A stretch of DNA of 64,000 bases from Virgibacillus_F sp049310925 (GTDB lineage: Bacteria > Bacillota > Bacilli > Bacillales > Amphibacillaceae). How positions within the stretch are numbered: position 1 is the stretch's first letter; every line of letters starts with the position of its first letter. The translations under genes and the position numbers were made by a program. The stretch covers positions 1 to 64,000 of the forward strand of contig NZ_JBMERP010000003.1 in assembly GCF_049310925.1 (NCBI RefSeq). Reading direction: 5' to 3'. This document shows, piece after piece, positions 16,315 to 25,107 of this stretch. Below the pieces are notes generated by a model. It was not told where the DNA came from, did not search any database, and saw only the letters and a list, made by a program, of their open reading frames with translations.

Positions 16315-17898
16315 TTATACTTGGTCATACTGATTCACTTCAAATAAATCAATTAGGTCAATCTTAGGGTTTTTATCTGCAAACCACTGTAGGGCAAAAT
16401 TGTTTTTAAATAAAACAATATAGTTACCTTCCCGGTCCTGGACAAGCATGTTTTGTGAATCGAATAATGATGCATCTACTTGGTCTTCTTTTAACCAGCG
16501 TGGAATTCGCTCACCTATTGTTTCCAGCATAACTTCAACATTGTATTCGTTTTTCATGCGATATTTAAACACTTCATATTGTAGCTCGCCAACTGCACCA
16601 AGGATATTAGATTCACTCTTATGTCTCTTAAATAGTTGAATCGCACCTTCTTGAACTAGTTGTTCAATTCCTTTTTTAAATTGCTTGGATTTCATTACGT
16701 TGCTAGCAGTTACCTTTTTAAATAGTTCCGGTGGAAATTGTGGTAACTCGTCATATTCAAACAAACTGTTTCCTTCAACAAGCGTATCTCCAATCCGGTA
16801 AACATTTGGGTCGTAAATACCTATGATATCCCCGGGGTATGCTACTTCAACTGTATCCCTGGACGATGCAACAAATTGTTGAGTTTGCGCAAGTTTGATT
16901 ACTTTATTGGATCTTGCAAGTTTCACACTCATTCCTCGTTCAAATTTACCAGAACAAACACGTAAAAATGCTACTCTATCGCGATGAGCAGGATTCATAT
17001 TCGCTTGAATTTTAAAGATAAATCCTGAGAATTCAGGGTTATCTGTTTGAACAATGCCGTTAGTTGATTTTCTTGGTGCAGGCGCAGGCGCCATCGAAAC
17101 AAATGTATCAAAAAATGTTTGCACTCCGAATGGTGCAATAGCGCTACCAAAAAATACAGGCGTCTGATCTCCAGACATGACTGATTCCATTGAAAATTTA
17201 TCTCCCGCTTCATCAACTAATGTCAGTTCATCTTCAGCAGCCTGATAAGATTCGTGGGATACTAATTCCTGATGCTCATCTTTGGTTAACTCATCATACG
17301 GAATGTAGGTTTCTTCTTCATTACCATTATATTGAATAAACTGTTTGCCTTTACGGTCGAAAATACCAAGAAACCTTTTCCCCATTCCAACTGGCCAGTT
17401 CATAGGGTAAGTCTCAATATTTAAGACCTCCTCGATTTCTTCCAATAATTCCAGTGGCTCTTTTCCTTCACGGTCTAATTTATTTATAAATGTAAAAATA
17501 GGTATACCACGCATTTTACAAACCTTAAACAACTTTTTAGTTTGAGCTTCAATTCCCTTTGTCGAATCAATGATCATGACCACACTGTCTACCGCAGTTA
17601 ACGTCCTATACGTGTCTTCACTAAAATCTTCGTGTCCAGGTGTGTCTAATATATTTATTTGGTACCCTTCGTATGGAAAGTTCATCACACTCGAAGTAAC
17701 TGAGATACCACGTTGTTTTTCTATTTCCATCCAGTCAGAGGTAGCAAATTTTCCGGATTTTTTCCCCTTAACAGTTCCGGCTGAACGTATTAGGTTTCCG
17801 TACAAAATCAATCGTTCTGTTAATGTTGTTTTACCTGCATCTGGATGCGAGATAATAGCAAATGTTTTTCGTTTATTAATTTCGTCTTGTAGACTCAT
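16315..17898 (-). CDS. prfC: peptide chain release factor 3
   Basis: RF3 is a translational GTPase that removes RF1/RF2 from the ribosome after termination. The 527-residue protein starts with the G domain: P-loop HPDAGKTT, ATSDWMEIEKQRGISVTSS as switch I/effector, DTPGHEDF, and NKLD. EF-Tu-like domains 2 and 3 follow. Its length and the DWMEIEKQRGISV segment separate it from EF-G. The start has a GAAAGGGA site. RF3 is scattered among Bacillaceae (B. subtilis lacks it), so its presence next to ssrA adds to a translation-rescue neighbourhood, with no proof of linkage. Confidence 0.95.
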   Translation of the reverse strand: MSLQDEINKRKTFAIISHPDAGKTTLTERLILYGNLIRSAGTVKGKKSGKFATSDWMEIEKQRGISVTSSVMNFPYEGYQINILDTPGHEDFSEDTYRTLTAVDSVVMIIDSTKGIEAQTKKLFKVCKMRGIPIFTFINKLDREGKEPLELLEEIEEVLNIETYPMNWPVGMGKRFLGIFDRKGKQFIQYNGNEEETYIPYDELTKDEHQELVSHESYQAAEDELTLVDEAGDKFSMESVMSGDQTPVFFGSAIAPFGVQTFFDTFVSMAPAPAPRKSTNGIVQTDNPEFSGFIFKIQANMNPAHRDRVAFLRVCSGKFERGMSVKLARSNKVIKLAQTQQFVASSRDTVEVAYPGDIIGIYDPNVYRIGDTLVEGNSLFEYDELPQFPPELFKKVTASNVMKSKQFKKGIEQLVQEGAIQLFKRHKSESNILGAVGELQYEVFKYRMKNEYNVEVMLETIGERIPRWLKEDQVDASLFDSQNMLVQDREGNYIVLFKNNFALQWFADKNPKIDLIDLFEVNQYDQV

Positions 17899-18166
17899 AA
17901 AAAATCCCTTTCGTTAGATAATTGTATGTGAAATTCGAACTAGTTACATTTGGGATTTTTAATTTACATCGGATTAATTCTCCTTTAAGAGTATCTCGTT
18001 TATTATACATCAAAAGTAGCATGTTGTGAGGGCTGAAGTCAATGTGAATCATCCTGTTACTAAAGCGATTATTTTGAATAATCCCGATCTTAAAAAGTTT
18101 ATACTGTTAATCTAAATTAAGTAACTGTAAAATGAACTTGTTAAGGATTAGAAAGGAGCAATTATT

Positions 18167-19222
18167 TTGAGTACATACCCAAAGATGAATGAAACGAAAG
18201 AATTGATTGAACAGCTAGTATCTATCCCTAGTCCTTCAGGGAATACTGAGCAAGTAATTACATTTGTTGAAAGTTTTTTAAAAGACTTGCAGGTTGAAAC
18301 AAGACGTAATCGTAAGGGCGGGTTAATCGCAACACTACCTGGAAATAACAAAGATGAGCACAGAATGTTAACTGCTCACGTTGATACACTTGGTGCAATG
18401 GTAAAAGAGGTTAAAGATAATGGGCGACTGCGCCTTGATTTGATTGGTGGATTTAAGTATAACGCCATAGAAGGAGAATACTGTGAAATACATACTTCCA
18501 GTGGAAAAGTGTTTACAGGAACAATTTTAATGCACCAGACTTCTGTCCATGTATATAAGGATGCCGGTGATGCCAAGCGTAACCAAGAAAATATGGAGGT
18601 CCGTATTGATGCTAAGGTTACAAATGAAGAGGAAATTCGTGAGCTCGGTATTGAAGTAGGGGATTTTGTATCATTTGATCCCCGTGTTCAACAAACCGAT
18701 AATGGATTTATCAAATCACGCCATCTGGATGATAAAGCAAGTGTTGCAATACTCCTGCAACTTATTAAGCGCATAAAAGAAGAGAACATCACTTTACCAT
18801 ATACAACACATTTCCTGATTTCTAATAATGAGGAAATCGGGTATGGTGGCAACTCAAATATTTCACCTGAAACCGTTGAATATTTAGCCGTTGACATGGG
18901 GGCTATGGGTGACGGTCAATCAACCGATGAATATACGGTTTCAATATGTGCAAAAGATTCTAGTGGACCTTATCACTATGGATTACGTAAACATCTTGTC
19001 GAACTGGCAGAAGCAAACAAGATTGGTTATAAATTGGACATTTACCCATACTATGGATCAGACGCGTCCGCAGCTATTCGTGCTGGACATGACATTATCC
19101 ACGGGCTTATTGGCCCTGGAATTGACTCATCACATGCCTATGAAAGAACACACGAATCATCACTGGATTATACAGAACAATTACTGTATCACTATGTGTT
19201 GTCAGGAATAGTATCTCATTAG
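18167..19222 (+). CDS. M42 family metallopeptidase (aminopeptidase)
   Basis: This is a 351-residue zinc or cobalt aminopeptidase of the PepA/YsdC type. These are cytosolic, often dodecameric, and process short peptides. Metal-ligand motifs are TAHVDTLGAMV (His), SRHLDDKASVA (Asp), SNNEEIGYGGNS (catalytic and ligand Glu pair), AVDMGA (Asp) and a C-terminal SSHAYERTH (His). The TTG start lies 8 nt after GGAG; an internal ATG six codons later is the alternative. Confidence 0.9.
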   Translation: MSTYPKMNETKELIEQLVSIPSPSGNTEQVITFVESFLKDLQVETRRNRKGGLIATLPGNNKDEHRMLTAHVDTLGAMVKEVKDNGRLRLDLIGGFKYNAIEGEYCEIHTSSGKVFTGTILMHQTSVHVYKDAGDAKRNQENMEVRIDAKVTNEEEIRELGIEVGDFVSFDPRVQQTDNGFIKSRHLDDKASVAILLQLIKRIKEENITLPYTTHFLISNNEEIGYGGNSNISPETVEYLAVDMGAMGDGQSTDEYTVSICAKDSSGPYHYGLRKHLVELAEANKIGYKLDIYPYYGSDASAAIRAGHDIIHGLIGPGIDSSHAYERTHESSLDYTEQLLYHYVLSGIVSH

Positions 19223-19225
19223 AAA

Positions 19226-19270
19226 ACTCTAGTTGCACTTATGCAGTAAGAAAGGATTTATGCTTTCTTA
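19226..19270 (-). repeat. short dispersed repeat, copy 2 (inverted)
   Basis: On the minus strand it reads TAAGAAAGCATAAATCCTTTCTTA followed by CTGCATAAGTGCAACTA; the first part is a hairpin of TAAGAAAG/CTTTCTTA. The GCTTGG half is missing here. Confidence 0.7.
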
Positions 19271-19291
19271 CCTGCCTAGAGGGCAAGAAGA

Positions 19292-19325
19292 AAGACTCAC
19301 CAAAATCGGTGAGTCTTCTTTTTAA
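19292..19325 (+). terminator. intrinsic terminator after the M42 peptidase gene
   Basis: AAGACTCACC (19292-19301) pairs with GGTGAGTCTT (19308-19317), followed by CTTTTT. Confidence 0.9.
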
Positions 19326-19403
19326 AATATTTTATTCTATTATTTAACCCTGTCTTATTATAAGATAGTACTAGATTAAGTTATGCAGACAGGAGTATAT
19401 TAG

Positions 19404-20345
19404 ATGAAGAAAAAAATCTATTTTTTTAGTGGGACACTGGTGGTTTTAGCATTAATTGGGGTTGGTATAGCAGGTAATTATTTTTACGGAGAAAGTGTAA
19501 AGCGTGGTAAATCTGTAGACTTATACAGTGGTGCTTCACCGGCCAATACCATTGAAACCAATGCTGTTATTGAAGAGGCTAATCGCTGGTATAATGAACA
19601 AACTATACAGACATTTGAACTCACAACCTTTGATGGGTTAGTGTTGAAAGCAAATTATCTTTCACATCACAAGTCGACTGGTAAGGTAGTTATTCTCGCA
19701 CATGGTTACCGTGGGAATAAGGAAGACATGAGTGAATATGTCAAGCTCTACTATGATTTAGGGTATGACGTTTTGATACCTGATGCACGTGGTCATGGAG
19801 AAAGCGAAGGAGATTACATAGGGTATGGATGGCATGATCGGAAAGACTACCAAGAATGGATTCAGAGATTAATAGATGAAGAAGGAAAAGATACAATTTT
19901 ATTGCATGGAAATTCGATGGGCGCAGCCTTAGTTTTGATGGCAAGTGGTGAAAAACTTCCACAAGAGGTGAAGGGAATTATTGCTGATAGTGGGTATACT
20001 TCGGTTCAGGATGAACTAACCTATCAATTGAAGCATTTGTATAACCTCCCGGCTTTCCCACTTATGGGAATAACAAGTGTAATCACAAATATTCGAACTG
20101 GATACACATTTGAGGAAGCCTCAGCAATAGAACAGGTAAAGAAGAATTCACGTCCACTCTTAATCATTCACGGTGCTGCTGATCAATTGGTTCCAACAGA
20201 AATGGCTGATGAACTGTACGAAGCAGCAACTGGTAATAAAGAGTTATGGATTGTACCTGATGCTGGGCATACGGAAGCATTTACAGTTGCGCCAGTGGAA
20301 TTTCAAAAACGGGTGAACGAGTTTGTACAAAAAGTAACTGATTAA
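19404..20345 (+). CDS. membrane-anchored alpha/beta hydrolase, YqkD-like
   Basis: The 313-residue protein begins with a Lys-rich start and one hydrophobic segment (about 5-25), suggesting a signal anchor with the catalytic domain outside. Motifs are ILAHGYRGNKEDM (oxyanion), DARGHGESEG, the nucleophile elbow GNSMGAA (Ser about 172), the acid in HGAADQLVP and the His in PDAGHTEAF. It resembles B. subtilis YqkD, whose substrate is not known to me. It is monocistronic by spacing. Confidence 0.85.
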   Translation: MKKKIYFFSGTLVVLALIGVGIAGNYFYGESVKRGKSVDLYSGASPANTIETNAVIEEANRWYNEQTIQTFELTTFDGLVLKANYLSHHKSTGKVVILAHGYRGNKEDMSEYVKLYYDLGYDVLIPDARGHGESEGDYIGYGWHDRKDYQEWIQRLIDEEGKDTILLHGNSMGAALVLMASGEKLPQEVKGIIADSGYTSVQDELTYQLKHLYNLPAFPLMGITSVITNIRTGYTFEEASAIEQVKKNSRPLLIIHGAADQLVPTEMADELYEAATGNKELWIVPDAGHTEAFTVAPVEFQKRVNEFVQKVTD

Positions 20346-20416
20346 GTAAGGTGTAGAGCTTGAAAAATCCATCACAAAAGCCAGATAGCTAAGAACAGTT
20401 TGGTTGATAGCCATTA

Positions 20417-20425
20417 TGCTATAAT
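20417..20425 (+). promoter_or_regulatory. extended -10 promoter upstream of the luciferase-like gene
   Basis: TGCTATAAT is a perfect extended -10. The -35 (AGTTTG, 17 nt upstream) is weak. It would give a leader of about 85 nt. Confidence 0.45.
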
Positions 20426-20516
20426 AATGAAAGTGCAAAATGGATAGGTCTAGACGCTTCTTTGCTAATTTTAATAGTGCTCCATACAATTATAGTATAG
20501 AAAGCAGGTAATACCT

Positions 20517-21515
20517 TTGCGGCTTAGTATATTAGATCAGGCGCCAATATCAGTTGGCATGACTCCTCAGGGTGCGCTCCAAGCTTCGATAGAATTAGCT
20601 CAACTTGGTGATAGATTAGGATATACACGCTTTTGGATGGCAGAACATCATGATTTATCAGGATTAGCGTGTCCTTCTCCAGACGTAATGCTAGGTATAA
20701 TTGGATCCAAAACAACCAACATTCGCATTGGCTCAGGAGCAGTGTTGGTACCTCATTACAGACCTTTTAAGATTGCAGAGACATATAATCTGTTGGCAAC
20801 ACTTTATCCGGGTCGGGTTGATTTAGGGATTGGGCGGGCACCCGGAGGTTCTGCTGAAGCCACCATAGCACTTTCCAATAATTTTCTCGACAATGTACGT
20901 AAAATACCGGAAACAATTGATGAGTTATTGAAATTTTTATACAATGACTTCTCAAAAGACAATATATACTCTAAAATTAAACCTACACCTGTACCCCAAA
21001 GTTCACCTAAACCATGGCTGTTAGGTACTAGTAAGAAGAGTGCAATGTTAGCAGCGGAAAAAGGCATGGCGTACGCGTTTGGTCACTTCATGAGCAGTCA
21101 GGATGGCCCTGAAATTGTCAGGAAATATTACAACGACTTTTCTAGAGGATACGACCTATCAAAGCCGGAAGTAGTTGTAGCCATATCCGTAATTTGTGCC
21201 GATACAAGTGAAGAGGCAGAAGCACTAGCCTTAAGCAGTCAATTATGGAGTGTAAAGCGTGGTAAGGGTGAGGATATCGGCATTCCGTCTGTTGAAGAGG
21301 CAATAAGTTATGCTTATACTGCTGACGAACGTTTATTAATTGAAAGATCTAAGCAAAAGATGGTTATTGGAAACCCTCAGGCAGTAAAAAGTCAGCTAAA
21401 AGAATTAAAGAAATTATACAATGCAGATGAGCTAATGATTGTTACCATAACCCATAGATCCGAAGCTAAATTAAAATCGTATGAATTAATTGCTAAAGAA
21501 ATGCTTGCAAAATAG
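20517..21515 (+). CDS. LLM class flavin-dependent oxidoreductase
   Basis: This is a 332-residue bacterial-luciferase-like TIM barrel. The family start LSILDQAPISVGMTP, the flavin-pocket RFWMAEHHD, the segment VLVPHYRPFKIAETYNLLATLYPGRVDLGIGRAPGG, and the late GNPQAVKSQLKEL are all present. Members of this subgroup (YceB/YwcH-like) use reduced FMN; the physiological substrate is unknown. The start is TTG after a weak AAGCAGG site. The threonine aldolase gene follows after 15 nt, so the two are likely cotranscribed. Confidence 0.9.
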   Translation: MRLSILDQAPISVGMTPQGALQASIELAQLGDRLGYTRFWMAEHHDLSGLACPSPDVMLGIIGSKTTNIRIGSGAVLVPHYRPFKIAETYNLLATLYPGRVDLGIGRAPGGSAEATIALSNNFLDNVRKIPETIDELLKFLYNDFSKDNIYSKIKPTPVPQSSPKPWLLGTSKKSAMLAAEKGMAYAFGHFMSSQDGPEIVRKYYNDFSRGYDLSKPEVVVAISVICADTSEEAEALALSSQLWSVKRGKGEDIGIPSVEEAISYAYTADERLLIERSKQKMVIGNPQAVKSQLKELKKLYNADELMIVTITHRSEAKLKSYELIAKEMLAK

Positions 21516-21530
21516 AATGGAGGAGTTATC

Positions 21531-22550
21531 TTGATTGATTTACGCAGTGACACAGTAACAAAACCAACACCAGAAATGAGACAGGCTGCCTTTGATGCAG
21601 TGGTTGGTGATGATGTATATAATGAGGACCCAACACTTCAGGAATTGGAAAACTTAGCTGCTGCTAAGCTTGGAAAAGAAGCCGCCTTGTTCGTGCCAAG
21701 TGGGACACAGGGTAATCAAATTGCCGTACTGACGCATTGTCAGCTAGGCCAGGAAATTATCTTGGAAGCGGAATCTCATATTTTTTATTATGAGGGTGCT
21801 TCCATTTCTGCTTTTGCAGGAGTACAGCCCAGAACAATTAGCGGTACTCGTGGTGTGATGGATCCTGCATTAGTGAAGGCAGCTATTCGTGATGATGATA
21901 TTCATATGCCTGAAACAGGACTTATTTGCCTGGAGAATACACATAATCGTGCAGGTGGTGCAATTGTGCCGCTTGAAAATATGAAAGAGATTTATAGAAT
22001 TGCTCAAGGTAATAATATCCCTGTTCACTTAGATGGTGCGAGATTATTCAACGCTGCTGTCGCCTCTGGAGTAGATGTAAAAACGTATGCAGCAGAAACA
22101 GATACTGTGCAGTTCTGTTTGTCAAAAGGACTAGGTGCACCTGTAGGCTCCATTATTGCAGGGTCAGAGGAATTTATTAAAAAAGCAAGAAAATGGCGTA
22201 AACGACTTGGTGGTGGATTAAGACAAGCTGGAATCATAGCAGCTCCTGGTTTAGTTGCCTTATCGAGCATGGTGGATCGTTTAAAAGAGGATCATAAAAA
22301 TGCTGCGTTTCTTGCCTTAGGTCTAATGGAGATAAATGGAATTTCCATCGAAAATAATGTAGATACGAACATTGTTTTGGTGAACACAAAGGAAGCTGGA
22401 TTAAATTCTAAAGAGTTTTTAAACAAACTAAAAGCTGAAGGCGTATTGGGTGTACCATTTGGGCCAGAAACTACTCGGTTTACTACTCATTTTGATGTAA
22501 CCCGAGAAGATATTAAGAATGTTATACAAAAAGTGAGTAAGCTCATTTAA
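21531..22550 (+). CDS. ltaE: low-specificity L-threonine aldolase
   Basis: This PLP enzyme cleaves L-threonine or allo-threonine to glycine and acetaldehyde. The 339-residue sequence opens with IDLRSDTVTKPTPEMR, the family hallmark. The cofactor region shows FVPSGTQGNQIA and VHLDGARLFNAA, and the PLP lysine is in FCLSKGLGAPVGS (about residue 199). The TTG start has a perfect GGAGGAG site. The glycine it makes could feed the glycine cleavage system (gcvH lies at 62.8 kb), though nothing links them here. Confidence 0.93.
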   Translation: MIDLRSDTVTKPTPEMRQAAFDAVVGDDVYNEDPTLQELENLAAAKLGKEAALFVPSGTQGNQIAVLTHCQLGQEIILEAESHIFYYEGASISAFAGVQPRTISGTRGVMDPALVKAAIRDDDIHMPETGLICLENTHNRAGGAIVPLENMKEIYRIAQGNNIPVHLDGARLFNAAVASGVDVKTYAAETDTVQFCLSKGLGAPVGSIIAGSEEFIKKARKWRKRLGGGLRQAGIIAAPGLVALSSMVDRLKEDHKNAAFLALGLMEINGISIENNVDTNIVLVNTKEAGLNSKEFLNKLKAEGVLGVPFGPETTRFTTHFDVTREDIKNVIQKVSKLI

Positions 22551-22565
22551 TATAGGAATAATCGT

Positions 22566-22594
22566 GAACGAGTTCATAAATAATGAACTCGTTC
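22566..22594 (+). terminator. intrinsic terminator after ltaE
   Basis: GAACGAGTTCA (22566-22576) pairs with TGAACTCGTTC (22584-22594), followed by TTTCATT. Confidence 0.8.
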
Positions 22595-22726
22595 TTTCAT
22601 TAATTTTTAATTAAATTTGTAAATTAATTCATTTTTACCATGCAAACTAGTATATAATAAGAAATCGACGTTAATCAAATTAATAGACAAACATAAGCTT
22701 ATAATAGGTAACTACGGAGGTAAGAC

Positions 22727-23341
22727 ATGGAGAACTGGATTACGGATTTCATGGAGCAATTTGGGTACATAGGTATTTTTCTTATGATGGCATTAGAAAA
22801 TGTGTTTCCACCGATTCCATCCGAAATAATTCTTCCGTTTGGAGGGTTTTTGACTACTGATACTCATCTTACTATAGTAGGAGTAATTATTTCTGCAACT
22901 GCCGGATCTGTAATAGGAGCAATAATCTTATACGGAATTGGTAGGTTGGTTGATGTTGAGCGATTGGAAAGAGCTATTGACCGTTTTGGACATATCATCC
23001 GTATTAAAAAGGAAGATATTTATAAAGCAGATGCATGGTTCGATAAATATGGATACTGGACGGTACTATTCTGCAGGATGATTCCTCTCATTCGAAGCTT
23101 GATTTCGATACCAGCGGGTATGTCTAACATGAGATTTTCACTGTTCCTGTTATTTACTACAGTTGGAACGCTTGCCTGGAATATCATTCTCGTACTGATA
23201 GGGGCGGGTCTTGGGGAATCATGGCAGGACATATTGAAGTATATGGACATCTATTCCACAATTGCTTACGTTGTTATTGCAACTGGATTGGTGTTATTGT
23301 CACTGTTATATTTAAGTAGATTAGCGAAAAGAAAAAAGTAG
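22727..23341 (+). CDS. DedA family membrane protein
   Basis: This 204-residue protein has about five hydrophobic segments. DedA/VTT-domain signatures are visible: the re-entrant ENVFPPIPSEIILPFGGF near residue 25 and FCRMIPLIRSLISIPAGMSNM near 115 with the conserved Arg pair. Recent work assigns some DedA proteins to recycling undecaprenyl phosphate across the membrane. The next gene, uppP, makes that same carrier lipid and starts only 18 nt downstream, so a joint role in carrier recycling is an attractive inference. Confidence 0.9.
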   Translation: MENWITDFMEQFGYIGIFLMMALENVFPPIPSEIILPFGGFLTTDTHLTIVGVIISATAGSVIGAIILYGIGRLVDVERLERAIDRFGHIIRIKKEDIYKADAWFDKYGYWTVLFCRMIPLIRSLISIPAGMSNMRFSLFLLFTTVGTLAWNIILVLIGAGLGESWQDILKYMDIYSTIAYVVIATGLVLLSLLYLSRLAKRKK

Positions 23342-23359
23342 ATTAGGAGATTGCATTAA

Positions 23360-24190
23360 ATGGACATAATGGAACTATTAAAAGCAGTTATTTTAGGACT
23401 GGTCGAGGGGCTTACTGAGTTTGCTCCTGTGTCATCAACCGGTCACATGGTTATTGTGGATGATATGTGGTTAAAATCAAAGGAATTTCTAACAGAGCCT
23501 GTGGCAAATACATTCAAAATCGTCATACAGCTAGGTTCTATTTTGGCAGTGGTTATCGTATTTAGAAATCGTTTTATTGATCTCTTAGGGTTGCGGAAAA
23601 CTAAAAAAGAAACGAGTGCCGGACAGGGACGTTTAAAGTTAACCCAGGTAATTGTAGGTCTGATACCCGCAGGAATCCTTGGAGTTTTATTTGAAGATTA
23701 TATTGATGAGCATTTGTTTTCAACGCAAACCGTGCTAGTAGGGTTACTAATAGGATCTGTTTTGATGATTTTTGCTGATAAATTCGCACCAAAAGAACCA
23801 ATCGTTACAACAGTAGATCAAATTACTTATAGACAGGCGCTTACTGTTGGTATGGTTCAATGTTTCTCTCTGTGGCCAGGTTTTTCAAGATCTGGTGCTA
23901 CTATCTCTGGTGGTGTGTTAACTGGTATGAGCCATCGAGCGGCCGCGGATTTTACATTCATTATGGCTGTCCCGATTATGATGGGAGCAAGCGGAATATC
24001 ACTTTTAAGCAATTGGCAGTATTTCACGCTTGATGCATTGCCTTTTTTTGTTGTAGGTTTTATTAGTGCATTTGTGTTTGCTTTACTTTCCATAAAGTTC
24101 TTCTTAAAGCTTATAAATAAAGTGAAGTTAACACCTTTCGCTATTTACCGAATTGTTTTAGTGATTGTTATTTATTTGATTTATTTCTAA
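23360..24190 (+). CDS. uppP: undecaprenyl-diphosphatase UppP
   Basis: UppP removes a phosphate from undecaprenyl diphosphate, regenerating the lipid carrier for peptidoglycan and teichoic acid synthesis and giving low-level bacitracin resistance. It has 276 residues and about eight membrane segments. The two active-site regions are EGLTEFAPVSSTGHMVIV (about 17-34) and SLWPGFSRSGATISGG (about 172-187). It starts 18 nt after the DedA gene with an AGGAG-like site and ends at a strong terminator. Confidence 0.95.
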   Translation: MDIMELLKAVILGLVEGLTEFAPVSSTGHMVIVDDMWLKSKEFLTEPVANTFKIVIQLGSILAVVIVFRNRFIDLLGLRKTKKETSAGQGRLKLTQVIVGLIPAGILGVLFEDYIDEHLFSTQTVLVGLLIGSVLMIFADKFAPKEPIVTTVDQITYRQALTVGMVQCFSLWPGFSRSGATISGGVLTGMSHRAAADFTFIMAVPIMMGASGISLLSNWQYFTLDALPFFVVGFISAFVFALLSIKFFLKLINKVKLTPFAIYRIVLVIVIYLIYF

Positions 24191-24213
24191 GCCGACCATA
24201 TCAGAATCATTGT

Positions 24214-24242
24214 TGCTCCAACATACAGGTTGGAGCATTTTT
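24214..24242 (+). terminator. intrinsic terminator after uppP
   Basis: TGCTCCAAC (24214-24222) pairs with GTTGGAGCA (24229-24237), followed by TTTTT. Confidence 0.9.
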
Positions 24243-24341
24243 GATTTTACCGCAGTTCGGATTGTCTCAACTCTCTGTATTATGTATAAATACTATAGTT
24301 CTGCAAAAGATAACACATACTAAAAATGAGGGGTTGTTTAA

Positions 24342-24686
24342 ATGGGTATATTGTCTATAACACCAACAAACATGGATTTCTGTATAGAATCGTGTGTCAG
24401 ATGTGCTAGAGCATGTGAAGAATGTACTACTGCTTGTTTGCAGGAGCCAGATGTACAAGCAAGAGTAAAGTGTCTACAAACGTTAAACGACTGTGCTGAA
24501 ATTTGTTTGCAGTCGGCAGCATTTATGGCTCGGAATAGCCAATTTGCAGCAGCGCATTGTAAGCTTTGTGCTGAAATTTGTGAAGCATGTGCAGTTGAAT
24601 GTGAAAAATTCAAAGATGAACACTGTCAAGAGTGTGCTAAAGTCTGCCGCGAGTGTGCAGAAGCATGCAGAAGCATGGCTCAATAA
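24342..24686 (+). CDS. Cys-rich four-helix copper-storage-like protein (DUF326/Csp type)
   Basis: The 114-residue protein contains 19 cysteines, mostly in CX2C and CX3C spacing along predicted helices (for example CVRCARACEECTTAC and CKLCAEICEACAVEC). This is the pattern of four-helix-bundle Csp proteins, which bind many cuprous ions inside the bundle. There is no signal peptide, so a cytosolic Csp3-like store is likely. It shares a terminator with a convergent 53-residue gene that also carries CX3C pairs, and it lies at the head of a probable copper/thiol cluster. Confidence 0.85.
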   Translation: MGILSITPTNMDFCIESCVRCARACEECTTACLQEPDVQARVKCLQTLNDCAEICLQSAAFMARNSQFAAAHCKLCAEICEACAVECEKFKDEHCQECAKVCRECAEACRSMAQ

Positions 24687-24710
24687 TTGTAAAATCAAAA
24701 AGTTAACAAA

Positions 24711-24744
24711 AAACATCCCTGCACAAAAGTGTAGGGATGTTTTT
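24711..24744. terminator. bidirectional terminator between the csp-like and small CX3C genes
   Basis: ACATCCCTGCAC pairs with GTGTAGGGATGT, with A-run upstream and T-run downstream, serving both convergent genes. Confidence 0.85.
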
Positions 24745-24752
24745 AAGTATTT

Positions 24753-24914
24753 TTATAGTAAGCTACGGCACTCTGCAAGACATTCTTCCAGATCAGTGGA
24801 AGCGTGTTGCATTTTTTGTTTGGCAGTGTCATGTGCTTTACCCATTGCCTTGTTTAAGTGAGTTAATGCACTTTCACACTCAGTAATACATTCCTGAAGC
24901 TGTTGTTTATCCAT
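24753..24914 (-). CDS. small protein with two CX3C motifs, function unknown
   Basis: This 53-residue frame starts with ATG after a strong AGAAGGAG site. It is largely helical in pattern with CX3C near each end (C9/C13 in ECITEC and C45/C49 in ECLAEC) and a His/Met-bearing middle (MGKAHD, KMQHAS). I do not recognise a named family. The paired CX3C layout, and its position back-to-back with the Csp-like gene, suggest a metal-binding helical hairpin. That function is inference; the coding call rests on the ribosome binding site and clean frame. Confidence 0.7.
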   Translation of the reverse strand: MDKQQLQECITECESALTHLNKAMGKAHDTAKQKMQHASTDLEECLAECRSLL

Positions 24915-25010
24915 GATAAATTCTCCTTCTGTTTTTAGTTTTTCCTACATTAATAGTGTGTGTATTATAACCCAATTTTATTAATTACCTCTTTATAATT
25001 AATAGAAAAC

Positions 25011-25042
25011 CTCACAGATTCCTCACAATTATCGTACATACT
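25011..25042 (+). promoter_or_regulatory. direct-repeat operator and promoter of ccdA
   Basis: CTCACA-GATTC-CTCACA (11-nt period) lies exactly 9 nt before a -10-like CATACT, followed by AGTA. Similar arrangements precede the gene at 25894 and the pseudogene at 29743. Likely the site of the OmpR-type regulator encoded at 27086. Confidence 0.5.
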
Positions 25043-25107
25043 AGTAAAGTATGATTTATGGGTATAACCACATCTCAACATAAATTAAGTGAAATTTGAG
25101 GGATACT

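Noticed and set aside
24493..24861. 122-residue plus-strand frame overlapping the Csp-like gene
   Set aside because: It is a shadow in another frame, running through the terminator into the antisense of the small CX3C gene.
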